Positions 45,781 through 57,000 are shown, counted from the first letter of the stretch. The stretch: DNA of 64,000 bases from Heligmosomoides polygyrus polygyrus (GCA_947396885.1 OX377204.1:39517975-39581974); one strand, 5' to 3'. Numbers and translations are program-made. Notes: a model not told the origin generated them from the sequence alone.

Positions 45781-46839
45781 CTAGGCTAGCCGGCTTCGCC
45801 GGCGTCGTGTGTGGTGAGCCATGTGGGGTCAGAAACCCAACCCAACCTCGAGCCCGCTAGGGTCCCCACAACCCAGCGTCGGTTGCGGGCTTCGCCCGCA
45901 CCCGACTCTGGCCGGGCGGGCCACGCTAGGCTAGCCGGCTTCGCCGGCGTCGTGTGTGGTGAGCCATGTGGGGTCAGAAACCCAACCCAACCTCGAGTCC
46001 GCTAGGAATGCTTCCTTACCCAGCGACGGCTGCCGGCTTCGCCGGCAACCGACGCTGAATAAGGAAGCATCCCTAGCGTTGATAGCGAAAAAGTGCAGAA
46101 AAGAGTAGCCGGCCGTCCTTGTGCACAATGGAGAGAGATTCGGTATTTGAGGACAGATTCGTCAACAGAGTGGGGTAATGGTCAAGGTAGGGCTGTAGAC
46201 ATAGAGGAAAATTGAACGGAAGAAATGCCATCTGCGATGCAAAATAATAGTAAAAATGTGCAAAAAAGAGCAGCCGGTTGTCATACTGCACAGTGGAAAA
46301 GGATTCAATTTATTATGGAGTCGTAGCTTCCCTGGTAGTGGGGTAGTGGTAAAAGTATGGCGGCAAACATAGAGGTAGCAAAAAAACAACAACCCGTTGT
46401 CATACTGAACAGTGGAAGAGGATTCAATTTCTGTTGTAGCAGCAACGCTGGTAGTGGGGTAGTGGTAAAAGTATGGCAGCAAAAATAGTGGAAGGTTGCA
46501 CCACACTGGAGAGCTGGGAAGGAACACTGAGGTGTGACCACTAGACACGTATTGGGAAGAGACTTCTTTCGAAATCACCCTACGTCAGACAATCGATGGT
46601 AGTCGATGGTAAACAACAGTGGTGGTTGGGAAGAGACCTCTTTCGAAATCACCTTACGTCAGGCAGTCGATGGCAGTCGATGGTAAACAACATTGGTGGA
46701 CAACTATCAAGCGTCTTCGCTTGGACAACAGGCAACCGCACCGCAAACTTGGGTGATTAAACCGGCTAGCTAGCCAGTGTACGAATTGCGGGTGGCTAAC
46801 ATCGGACAAAAAACCCTTCCTCTTTTATATATGGGGGGA
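45781..46839 (-). mobile_element. Helitron-like element with SL1-like block
   Basis: On the minus strand it begins TCCCCCCATATATAAAAGAG after host A, and ends in a hairpin (GCCGGC GAA GCCGGC) followed by TAGCCTAG and host T. This is close to textbook Helitron structure. A second hairpin plus CTAG end lies inside (about 45927-45950), as does a 31-bp palindrome (46015-46075). No helicase is encoded. The insertion site interrupts the 45150-45769 repeat array exactly between A and T. Confidence 0.75.
46742..46763 (-). other. SL1-like 22-nt block, copy 1
   Basis: The minus strand reads GGTTTAATCACCCAAGTTTG then CG. From established knowledge, nematode SL1 is GGTTTAATTACCCAAGTTTG then AG, so 20 of 22 bases agree. 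The next bases are GT, as at the SL donor. It lies 76 bp inside the Helitron-like element, downstream of its TATA-like terminus. No SL RNA body or Sm site was recognised after it. Confidence 0.7.
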
Positions 46840-47345
46840 TTACAGTAGGTAATGGTGATTAATGGCGAGGTCATGGTCACCGTTTTTGCCCAAACTTCGC
46901 ACTAAGTACGAATCTGATCCTTATTTGACAATTTAGAGACAATTTAGAAATAAATATGTAGGAGATGTGTAGGAAGCAAATTGGTAAAGAAGACGGCAAT
47001 CATGAAAAATGCAAAAATACCATATAGCACGGGGGTCGAACACCGTCCTAGCACCTGCGAAGTAAACCCGTACCCTGTTGAACCACCGACTCGCTAGGTG
47101 CTTTCCCTTTCGCCGCGTTCCATACAACAGCGCGCGCACAAGCATGCTTGTGGCCACGTGCTGAAGGTGCGCTACTGTACCTCCCCCCCCCCCCCCTTCG
47201 AGGGCCCGTAGCTCTTTTGATTCAAGGACTCAGCAAAAACGAAACATGTTTTGTAGTATATGAAGGGTGGAGATTCTCGCAATACTATCCATTTCTCCCG
47301 TTCAGACCTACGCCTGAGACTCTTCCCTGGTGAGCAAAAACCATT

Positions 47346-47684
47346 TCAACAAACTAGTAGCAGCGTGGATGATGTATCGCTTGGGCACTGGGGTATATTG
47401 CGCTCCCTTAAGGGAAGTATTAAAAAAAGAACTAAAAAATGAAAAGTGGAAAAACTGCACAGAGCGCCTGCAATTTAGCAACCACGGAAACAGAACAACA
47501 CAGAAATCAACATAAGACAAACGCATAGCCTCTTTGAAGAAACCCACGACATTCAATAAGTGTGGGACATGCGCACCTTTATTCGTTTAAAGATGATTCT
47601 TGTTCAACACATCAGCAAAACCCCTTGGAGTTAAAAAATGCCTTAGAAGTAATGACGTAACTCCATCTCCAAGTTTGTACGCGA
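47346..47684. other. short stretch without recognisable feature
   Basis: AT-rich spacer between the inverted repeat and a SINE cluster. Confidence 0.45.
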
Positions 47685-47890
47685 GTGAAGCAGACGGCCG
47701 AAGTCTGATTTCGCGTTGCACTATATTCCGTTGTCTGCCCGATTCGCGCCCAAGCCAAACAAGGTTGCCTTTCCTCAGGGGATGTTGAGTTGGTACCAGG
47801 CATGTGTTGGGAGGATGGAATAGTGACACCTTCATTATCCGCCCACCACGCCGAACATGCGCCCAATGGGTACTTTGCGATCTTTTTTAT
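47685..47890 (+). mobile_element. SINE, diverged
   Basis: The body reads GAGTTGGTACCAGGCATGTG, with a TATCCGCCCACCACGC-type end. Direction and order match the family. Confidence 0.6.
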
Positions 47891-47896
47891 TACTAT

Positions 47897-48125
47897 GGGA
47901 TTAAAGAAAAGGACGGCGTTACTCAACCGCTTTTGATACGCATTACACTTGTTGCGGTGGGCAGCCGATGAACAGGTCAGTGTTTTATCCCCCAGGCGGT
48001 CTGGTACCAATTCACCGACCCCGAAGGATGGAGGGTTTGTTTGGCCTGGCGGGAAATTCGAACCAGGAATCAGGTACGGAGTGCACGCGACAGCCGGCAC
48101 CACTTGCGACTGCGCTCCACGCGCC
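47897..48125 (-). mobile_element. SINE, minus strand, internal deletion
   Basis: The tail complement (AAAAGGACGGCGTTACTCAA) lies at the left and the B-box-like region (complement of CCTGGTTCGAATTTCCCGCC) at the right. Part of the 3' body is missing. Confidence 0.7.
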
Positions 48126-48158
48126 TTTTTTTCCAGCCTGTTTGGTTTTCGGGATCTA

Positions 48159-48869
48159 TCCTAGTCAGGGGCGCTGTAGCGCAATCGGAGGAGGCGCCGA
48201 CGGTCGCGTGCACCCGACACAAGGTTCCTAGTTCGGATTTTCCGCCCAGGACAACCAAGCCTTCCATCCCTTCGGGATCGGTGAATTGGTACCAGACGTG
48301 TCTGGGAAGGATAAAGCGCTGACTTGGTCATCGGCTGGCCACCGCAAGTTATTGTATGGCCAAATACGCATTCATATCGCCACCACGACATCCCGTAGAA
48401 GTAGAATGCGCTGGCGCATCCCAAAACGGATTGAGTAACTCTGTCCTTTATCCTTATCTTTATCCTTATCCTAGTCAGGGGGGGGGAGACAACTAAAAAC
48501 TACGCAACCAATTCACTTGCGATTTACGGAGTGGCTTCTAAAGAACAGAATAGGACCTAAAAAGAAAACAAAGAGACACACAAACAAACAAAAACTGTCA
48601 AATAGCCGCGGTTGTAAAGATGTCACGGCGGGCAGGCGTACTCAAAGTGACCGCCGCCTGACGTGTTATAACCAGTTATGGTGAGGGGCGCACTTATGTA
48701 CATACATAGCTTTACAACCGTGGTGAATTTTTTCTTTTTGTCGTAATTTTTCGTTTTTTTGTGAATTTTGTCAGCTTGTGCCCTATTTTGTAATCTAGAA
48801 CACACCCCATGAATCCCAAGTCAATTTGTTGCGTAGTTTTTATTTATGTGTCCCCCCTCCCGACTAGGA
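48159..48869. mobile_element. TIR element with oligo-G ends, host of a nested SINE
   Basis: The ends are TCCTAGTCAGGG at the left (continuing after the SINE with GGGGGGAGACA and AAAACTACGCAACCAATT) and, in reverse complement, TCCTAGTCGGGAGGGGGGAC followed by AAAAACTACGCAACAAATT. It encodes no protein. The interior has a further inverted pair near 48605-48625 and 48705-48722 (GGTTGTAAAG / CTTTACAACC). Confidence 0.75.
48171..48466 (+). mobile_element. SINE with perfect target duplication, best copy
   Basis: The element starts GCGCTGTAGCGCAATCGG (A-box-like). It contains AAGGTTCCTAGTTCGGATTT (B-box-like) and ends in TTATCC repeats. TATCCTAGTCAGGG occurs on both sides (48157-48170 and 48467-48480), a 14-bp target duplication made in the end of the TIR element. 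This supports target-primed retroposition of the family. Confidence 0.88.
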
Positions 48870-49897
48870 CAGATTCGTTTTTGCTATTTTTCAAAATCCA
48901 AATTCTCTTGGAAAATCGGTAACACCTCTTTTGCATTGTAAAATGTAAAGTGAACTATCATTTTTGGAACGACACGAACGCTGTGTTCGCGGCCGAATTG
49001 TTTCCCTACACTCCCTAATGTTATCTTTGATGTTGAACTAGTTTCCCTCAAGGCCACCACTTTTGAAGCTTGGTAGGATAGACAAAAGACGTCTCGCGTT
49101 TCAGACAAATCCCGAGTTAGCGCACATTAATGAGGCGGAAGCGAGCGTTAGACCTCCATGCCGCGCACAGCCATGCAGCAGCCAAGCCGCCACATCTTTC
49201 AGAGCCCCTCGTATTTCTTAGCTCCAGCCTGAAGAAGGTGATCTTCGTTGAATCCGTCAACTGGGAGTCTACGCGCTCATCAGTTAAATATTTTCCACAC
49301 GCTCAGATCACCGGAGGCGAAGTAGACTTCAAGAGGGTGAATTCGTCGCTGCTTTAGCTGACTGATAGCTCGTTTTACACATACACATGCGACCGAGTAA
49401 CAATAGAACTATGCAATTCTTGATAACAAGAGCAATGAGGATAACGACAGTCTAAAACAATCGTTGGTCTTTTTCATGACCCACTGGTACAGCCGATCGC
49501 CCTCTAGACACCTGAATTTCTAGCACAGAGATTCCGCGAAGTCGCTGACGCAACGGACGTCAGATCTACGTCATGGATAAGCTGCGATACATTCCGCCTC
49601 TCTAGAGTGGCTCACTTCATGATACTCCAGTAGAATGTAGGGAGAAAACTACGTAGGTGGCTAGAGTCTAAAGACGGTTCCACGGGCACGTGTCTTGCTA
49701 ACCAGCCAGCTCTCAAACCGCTGTCCTCCTAGTAGCGGTGGCGGCTTCCATCAAACCAACCCTTGTCTCTCTTATGTTACACTGCATAGACCCAACACTT
49801 GAAGTATGCATGGCGGAAGTGCTTCGCTGTATCGAGGAGGCTTTATGGTTGTTTCAATTTTTTTTGGTACTACTTTGTATTGAGTGATAAGTTGAAG
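48870..49897. other. 1 kb without recognisable gene
   Basis: Short open frames only. Confidence 0.45.
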
Positions 49898-50010
49898 GTA
49901 GAGTAGCACAATCGGAGGGGCCGGCTGACGCGTGCACTTCGAGTAGATGATGCCCTGAGTTCGGTTCCCGCCAAGGTTAAGCAAGCCTTCCATTGCTCTG
50001 CCCATTGTAA
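49898..50010 (+). mobile_element. SINE 5' part
   Basis: It begins AGTAGCACAATCGGAGGGGC and has GTTCGGTTCCCGCCAAGG and AAGCAAGCCTTCCATTGCTC. The 3' half is missing. Confidence 0.7.
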
Positions 50011-50080
50011 TGGTCGGTGTACCTTCGCAAAAATCACAGATGGCACTCTAGTTCGCAGACTAATGCAAACCTCAAAGCCG

Positions 50081-50081
<1 letters not shown>

Positions 50082-50170
<89 letters not shown>
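50082..50170. repeat. (AC)44 microsatellite
   Basis: Uninterrupted AC run of about 89 bp. Confidence 0.99.
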
Positions 50171-50171
<1 letters not shown>

Positions 50172-50742
50172 CTTCTTGGAGTCTTTCGCCTCTTCGATTA
50201 CCTCTTTCTTGGCGTCGTACTTGTTTGATTTTCCTCCAATCATCTTTCTCTCCTTCTTATGTTGAGCTTTCCGGATATTCGGCGTCTGCATTCTGTGGAT
50301 ATTCGGCGTCTCCGGAGTCTAATGAGTGCCCTTGAGCTGCTGCCTCCTACTGCTTCATCTAGACAGCTCGTGGTCAAGACGGCTCCAGTCAGTGAAGTAT
50401 GTGTTCCCCCTTTTTGAACGTAACTCACAAAAATTTCAGCTTTTGGCACGCTTTTTTAGCAATGATTGCGTATCAGCAACTATGGTAGAAAACTTTCAGT
50501 GCTTAGGTAAATTGTGAAGCGATTTTAAAAAATATACCTAGGCAATTGAAAATTTGCATTTTTAACACATTTGATGATAAGCCACTGTAAGAAATCATAT
50601 CAAAAGCTGGAGTTTATAGCTAGTTGGGCCCAGTTATGCCTATAGGAATGAAAACGCATACTTCACTGACCAGTACTACACATATGTACAACCTCATCAT
50701 AAACTCAGACTTGGATGGTTGAGCCTGGAGGTCGTTGATTCG

Positions 50743-50864
50743 GAGCCAGATTTGTTTGGGAAAATACTGGTTCAGTCATCGGCTAACTACCGCAAATCAC
50801 CATCGTACAGGCCAAATACGCATTCAAACAGCCTCTACAACGCCATATCAGTATTTATAATACA
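50743..50864 (+). mobile_element. SINE 3' part
   Basis: Matches the family from the CCAGATTTGTTTGGGAAAAT region to GCCTCTACAACGCCATATCA. It abuts a Helitron-like element. Confidence 0.65.
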
Positions 50865-51430
50865 CCAGCGTCGGTCGCCGGCTCCGCCGGCGCCGACGCT
50901 GGAGTGTGCGGGCCACGCCAGGCTAGCAGGCTTCGCCGGCATCGCATCCGCGGGCCACGCTAGGGACGAAGCCCAAACCTGGCTACGGATGCTTCCTCAT
51001 CCAGCGTCGGTCGCCGGCTTCGCCGGCAACCAACGCTGGGTAAGGAAGCATCCGTAGCGTCGAGCACGTTGAAACTTGCGCCTACTCCAGACTGATTCCT
51101 AGCTTGGTACCACTTACTCAGTATAGCACGTAGAAGAATGTTCTCAGCACTCCTTCTTCATCTAGCGTTGAATTCACAGCCTATTGCAACTTGTCAAGCC
51201 TAAAGAAATGTTTGACACTTCTGCCCAGTCGTCGTGCTTCGAGCCGCTAGGTGTGGCGAATTCCGGAGGTGACTTCATTAGCCACTAATTTTGAGGGAAC
51301 GTACGGGAAGAATTATTCCGAGAGTCTAGTGGAGTCGAGAACTGGGGGTGGGACGGGAACTTAGTTTCCGCTGTTGACGAACCACTACAGACAGTGACTT
51401 ATGCCTTCCTCCTTTATATATATGGTGAGA
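50865..51430 (-). mobile_element. Helitron-like element, 566 bp
   Basis: On the minus strand it starts TCTCACCATATATATAAAGG after host A and ends in a long GC hairpin (CCAGCGTCGG.CGCCGGC arms, 50865-50905) terminating CTGG, then host T. Further hairpins with CTAG-like ends occur at 50925-50975 and 51000-51060. Its 5' start matches the other copies (ATATATAAAGGAGGAAGG), but the SL1-like block is absent. Confidence 0.7.
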
Positions 51431-51699
51431 TTTTCTGTCTCTGATTTCCCTACCTCCAATGTGTCAGATAGAAATCGTGGTCGGTTCGGGTTGAGAGGAA
51501 ACCGATAGCACCACTCTAATGATCGATAATGTCGATCGATATCGACTGCCTGATCAAAACGCCCAATCTACTGTGGAACGCACCCGTCGGCCAACATAGT
51601 CAGGCAACTCCAATCCCGATCGGTTAGGTCTGAGAGAAAACCCATAGCCCCACTGGTTATTTGATTGATAGCGTAGATGCCTCTTAATTGAACCAACAA

Positions 51700-52360
51700 A
51701 GTGGGGGTATGTGTGCTTCTCACTGTTGTATTTGTTCTTCAACTTCTGCTATCAATCGAATAAAAATCGCTCAGCCGAAATAACTTCGAATGGGAGAATC
51801 TTACAGCCCGCAGCCAAGAAGCAAACATATAGTGCATTAAAAGATGAGATCGCGCCATGCACTCCAAAAATGCCACCTAATTGATCCACCAAAGTGGGAA
51901 TATGTGTGTCCCTCACTGTTGTATTTGTTGTTAAATTTACGCTATCAATAAATATCGCGACGTCTTAGAAGGGGGCCCAAGCGATAAATAGGAATCATGA
52001 GTGGGCGGGAGAAACTGTTGCATGCGCTCGACGCAACGAACTTCGAATGGGAGAATCTTACTTACAGCCTATGAGCAAGCATATAGCGCAATAAAAGACG
52101 AGATCGCACCATGCCCTCGAAAAGTTCACTGCAGCTTTTAATCGACTGATAGTGTAAAAGCCACATAACCACAAAAGTGGGATATGTATGTTCCTCACCG
52201 TTGTGTTTGTTGTTCAATCTCTGCTATCACTCGAATAAAAATCCAACAGCTTGGAAGGGTGTAGAAAGTAGGAAATTTATGTGGGCGGGAGAAACTGATG
52301 GGCTCAATTCAACCAACTTAGAATGGAAGAATCTTGCTTACATCCTACAGAATCAGGCGC
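51700..52360. repeat. three tandem units related to the foldback core
   Basis: Units near 51700, 51893 and 52170 share CTCACTGTTGTATTTGTTGTT, CTATCAATCGAATAAAAATC, ATGGGAGAATCTTACTTACA and GAGATCGCACCATGC words. The same words, reversed, form the centre of the foldbacks at 23910 and 53400. Confidence 0.75.
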
Positions 52361-53128
52361 AAAACGGCTCGGGTGGACAGGGCTCATCGTGTTAAGTGGT
52401 TGTCAGCCTCTTTAAGAAGCACACGAGTGGATATAAGTGCTACAACTAGCAGTGGGGATCAAATAGGCTGGGGCGGGAGGGCCACGATGTAGGAACGCCC
52501 AGTCCGTCGTTTTGTGTTGCATGAAATTGAAAATTATCAGCAGCACTGGTGGGTTCTAGCCCTATGGTGAACCAAGTTAGTTCACTTCTGCTGTGAATGG
52601 GCATACATGTGCCTTCCTACCAATGGGCATACTCTAACGTGTAGAGCGAGGAGCACTAGAATAGGGCCGTAAATTCTCACCACAACACTGACATCAACCT
52701 AAAGGCTCTCGAAGAGAAACAAAGTGAAACGGTGGCAAAGGCAGTAACGAAGAGCGGCAGTATGGATTAACACAGCAGGAGCTGTTCTGAGAAAAGTGAA
52801 GGCGGAAACTCGTACATATCAGAATGTTATGCCCGAACACAGAGAAGGTAGCAAGAACAGGAATGAGCAGTGACCTCGGCCATGCACACAGGCGGCAGAG
52901 TTGTACCCTGCGGTAACACAACTGTAGCAGCACCTAATTGCAAGCACTAATTGACCGGTAGCAAGGACAGGAGTCTTCAAGGGGTCAGTTCGAGGCAGTA
53001 GCCACCCAACACGTGCGCGGGCAGAGTCGCGGCGCCGGCCTATTTCGCAACGCCTCACGTGTCCTCCTCGGCAGCGGCCATTGCTCACCTCCCTGCGCTT
53101 CCCTTCGGAGAGAGAAGTCGAGAACCTG
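52361..53128. other. stretch without recognisable gene
   Basis: Possibly the body of the Helitron-like copy whose 5' end is at 53230, but no 3' hairpin with CTRR was found. Confidence 0.4.
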
Positions 53129-53230
53129 CCTCGAACTTGGGTGATTAAACCATCGAGCCCACGGAGTTTACGAAGTTTTCCACGGTCACGTTGAGACAAA
53201 AAAAACCCTCCTCTATTATATGTGGTGGGA
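53129..53230 (-). mobile_element. Helitron-like 5' end with SL1-like block, copy 2
   Basis: The minus strand starts TCCCACCACATATAATAGAG after host A. The SL1-like block (53130-53151) reads GGTTTAATCACCCAAGTTCG then AG, again 20 of 22 matches to SL1, with the final GAG kept. The next bases are GC rather than GT. The sequence between the terminus and the block has diverged from the other copies, while the block has not. Confidence 0.65.
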
Positions 53231-53399
53231 TGGCGCATCCAACACACAGTAGTGCCCGATTAACTCCGCTACTTGTGCCTTTATTCTCTACTCTGTTCCA
53301 AAAGAAGGCCGAGGGCATAACCTATGAGCAATCACGATTCGAACCCCACAGTTTGTCGGATTCACTGCAACAGCTCACTGTCGATTTCATGAAATATAT

Positions 53400-53934
53400 C
53401 ATTCTTCCGTCAAAGTGGGCACTTTTGTATCAAAAGAAATCAAACTGAACATCTCCCAAGCCAAAATGAGCTCCTTGCACCACTAAACTAGAGATTCTCC
53501 AAAGGACTAGAATGATTTTTGCTCTAGAAAAATTTTAACCTGACATTCTTCAACCCGGTGCACTATTCCACACAAGGCCGGTGAAGTTTTTTTTCTTCTT
53601 CAAAGTTTTAACTCACCTATTCAACAAGTGAATAACACATTGTTTGAATATCAAACTCTCATTTATTAACGAAAAACAGTGGTTTGGAAATGCTCTAAAG
53701 AGCAGGAAGACGGCCACTGGTACAAAAGGGAAGAGTGCACCATGCCGTCGTCCAAAACGTAGTGATTTTTGCTCAATTGATAGCAAAACATATTTTTGTA
53801 TGGAGTTCCACACCTGTAAACGATACAAGAAAAGCAATTGTAAAGCACATGCATATCCTCACTTTGATGCTTAATGTAAGCACCATTTCCACGCGCGATC
53901 TCGTCTTTTGATGCAATAAATGATCGATGCTTCC
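53400..53934. mobile_element. foldback family AATTGRACAC, half copy
   Basis: Colinear with 23930-24390: CAAACTGAACATCTCCCAAG, AAAGAGCAGGAAGACGGCCA and GGAGTTCCACACCTGTAAAC. Only one arm and the centre are present. The right edge is cut by the Helitron-like piece. Confidence 0.75.
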
Positions 53935-54030
53935 GTACCGCAAACTTGGGTGATTAAACCGGCTAACATACGAATTGTGGGTGGCTAACATCGGACAAAA
54001 AACCCTTCCTCTTTTATTTATGGGGGGAGA
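53935..54030 (-). mobile_element. Helitron-like 5' end with SL1-like block, copy 3
   Basis: The minus strand starts TCTCCCCCCATAAATAAAAG after host A. The next 70 bp match copy 1 (GTTAGCCACCC.CAATTCGTA). The SL1-like block (53939-53960) is identical to copy 1 and is followed by GTACGG. Homology to copy 1 stops within a few bases after the block, so the remainder of this copy is lost or replaced. Confidence 0.7.
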
Positions 54031-57000
54031 TGAGCCTCTGAACCCTTATCTGCTAATTAAGATGTACCCGGGACACTGTACAACACGCTTGCCTCCTTCC
54101 TGAAATTCCTCGTAAGCAGACCCGAATAGTCACGAGAAACATCATCATTTTCATTAGCGTTCTCTTCCAAATGTGAATAACAACGACTACATATAATCTT
54201 GTAATGTTTACCAAAGATGCCCACTTTAACCAAATTTAACCTGAAGTCGGCTGAACTGCACGAACTGACGTTGTCCTGTTTTTCTCCTATATAAAGGCCG
54301 AAGCGTCGCTCACCGATTACCATAACAGCTATTAGCTCGAAACCTGTTTGGGCGTTACCCATGAGTCTAAAGAATATCACTAAGGTGCGAACTCAATTTT
54401 AACGTAGGGATGCTTCGCAACAACCCGCGCAGATCTCTGGCAGGCGGTAACCGCCTGTCTTTTTGGTGCTTTTCTGGCTTCTCGGTCACGGCTTCTGTTT
54501 GCCGCGCGGCTTACGAGACGGCTGAAATCGCGCCGAGACTATGCGGCATGGTATAGGTGACGCGGTCGGCGATTAGTCCGTTTTGTCGTTCTGCTCAGCC
54601 CCTTGCTCTGTCCGCCACCTCTGCTCAACGCCTGCCTTCCACCGCCCTTCGCTTCCGCTCTGACTTCGACCTGCAGTTGCTCATCAACTGGTTCGCGTTT
54701 CGACGCCTCCTAGTCAGTCAGCGTTGCACCGCCAGTTGCGAGAGACGCGTCAGTGTTTGCTGACGATGTTCACGCTAACTGCGACAGCCGCTGTCGAGCG
54801 CGGAGACATCTGTCCAACCTCCTCAAGTGCGCTCCCTCGTTGAGGCGAGGTGTTTTCGGCGCTGCTTAAGCGGCCTCCCTCATTACCTGCCTAGCTACTG
54901 ATCCACTGAAGTAATCGCAGTCCCCGTTTTTTGAGTAGCACCGGTAGTGAGAAAGCTCTGAAACTCGAAAGCTATACAGTCATGCAGAGTCCTGAGGTGA
55001 ACACGGACATTCGCTTTCGACGGGCTGCACAACCACTTGCTATTGCGGTGAGAACCTGTTGCAGTGGGTGTGGAGGGCTGCGCCGATTGGCTAGTTGAGG
55101 GGCTCCAGTGCGATTACCTGCACCTCATTGACGCTCCTGTGGAAGTATACCATAAGGCTTAAGGGTCGGCTCCTGTTGCAGGAGTTTTGCAGGATTCTTG
55201 TGCAGCCATATATCCACATATATCCAGCTCGTACCTACATATATGTATATGTGCATACGCATATAAGTAGGTAGATACTACGTATACACATGTAAACACA
55301 TATGCATATACATGTATATAGAAGCAGGTTTTCACCCCAACATCAACAGGTTTTGAGGCTCCTCGAGAGCGAATGTTCGAGTAGTTTTAACAAGAGCGAC
55401 GGCCAGAGGTGCATGCACCTCGTTTAGCAATACAGATTGGAGAAGGGTCACGAAGAAATCGTTTCAGTCAGCCCTGCCACACCTAAATAACCTGAGAAAA
55501 CCTTTCTTCCAGCAGAAGGTGAGGAGCAATCTTGGGCAGCGGACGTTAGTCACCTCGTGGTCACCTCGACTTGGCGCGCCTCCCTAGAAACCCCGTCCAC
55601 GCGAACGAATTGTCATGGGCACCTAATATAACGCAGAAAGGGGTATATGTGTGATTTATTTCAGAGTGAGAACCACCCTTCAGTTTCATGATTTGTGTAC
55701 TCTTAATGCTTTTAGCACATGTGTGACAACGCACGTTCTAGGAACGTAACTCTAAGAATATTTATCATGGATTCTCGCCATCCCCTTCCCTCTGTGGGGC
55801 GCGCCACAAACTCTACTTCTACGGAGTTGAAACACAGGGCTTCCTGGGCACAACAGTAAGCGTAGTAGCCATCTGCCGACCCGGAGACGGGCACGCTATG
55901 GTTAGTCTTGGCGCGACGCAAACGAGTCGTTTCGAGGCCCATGCATGAGTGGTCCCTTTCTCGGACTGCGCCACTCCTTCAAGACCTTAAAGGCTGGTGA
56001 TCCTTTACAGAAATCTGCAGCCCTCCTCTTGTTTCCGTTAGACTCTGATTGTGAGTTACGCGCCACTTCGTAGCCGTATATAGCCATCTAACGGGTGGCG
56101 TCGTCTTCAACTGTACCCTAAATCGGTGGTGGGTTCGAAAGTTACTCTCACCGTGTTGTTGCCTTGGCACCCCGCATTTCAATGAAGACGGCATCCTGAT
56201 TTATTCACCAGTTGGATGAGGCATAGCACTCCAGAAATGATTAATATGAATGGATTTGCGAGTTCCAAAAGGGAATAAAAAAAAGAGAATCTAAGATTCG
56301 TCCTTTATCATTACAACCATGGCTGAACAACGGCCTACTACATTTCAAAATGGAATGGCCACAATGACAAAGGATTAGGGATCAAGAAACTTGTGCGCTT
56401 TTTGAGTAGGAAACCGAACCGCTTCCGCAGGTCTAAGATTTTATTTAGAATCATCCACTCCACCCTTAGTTAACAAACGCGACCTTTCCCATTGATGAGC
56501 GCCCCACTTCAGGTTCGTAATCACGTCGAAATATTATTCTGGCTAGTTTTATGTTTTTGCGGCAGTTTGTTTTGCTCCACCAAAACTTCCTCCTAACGTC
56601 AACAGAGCAGACATATCGTATCTTCAGAAGGCATCTTCAGAAGCAGAGTAAGCTGAGTTCTTGAACGAGGTGAGCTGTCATGTCTCTGACTCCCCGCGCC
56701 GAATTTTCGTTTTCGTGAACGTTTTCATTCAAATGTCAACCATCAAGTTGCGCTTATGTGTAGATGGAAATGAGCATTCGCTGGAGCCGCAAAGGTGGTA
56801 CTGACGAAGTCCTACTACGATCGCGTTGCCCACTGATCTCGTTGCGAAGTCAAGCGGATTTCTTCCGAACGCAGGCTGTAGACGACGTGACGAGCCCGTG
56901 TCAGAGCATCGCCTCGTCGGGGCAAGACGTGCTCTCTTCCTCGAGCCGGGCGCTCTGCACTGGCGCTCTCCTTCGATCTGTGTCTACACAGTGCCTACCA

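Larger units (their letters stand above)
44975..47345. repeat. inverted repeat pair enclosing a repeat nest
   Basis: The left arm 44975-45112 and right arm 47196-47345 match in reverse complement (for example GAGCTACGGGCCCTCGAA and AGGGTGGAGATTCTCGCA in the right arm). The enclosed 2.1 kb contains a second foldback (45150-45769) and a Helitron-like element (45781-46839). A run of about 15 C lies at 47183-47197, at the inner edge of the right arm. Part of the inner right side, on the minus strand at about 47020-47110, looks faintly tRNA-like. Confidence 0.7.

Noticed and set aside
47020..47110. tRNA gene on the minus strand (AGCGAGTCGGTGGTTC and GTGTTCGACCCCC)
   Set aside because: The boxes resemble tRNA promoters, but stems pair poorly and the sequence is inside an inverted repeat. 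More likely a tRNA-derived repeat.
50017..50335. Open frames rich in His-Thr or Cys-Val
   Set aside because: They only translate the AC microsatellite.
54436..54470. Rho-independent terminator-like hairpin followed by T-rich sequence
   Set aside because: This is a eukaryotic genome. Such a hairpin has no established terminator role here outside Pol III T-runs, and no RNA gene was found upstream.
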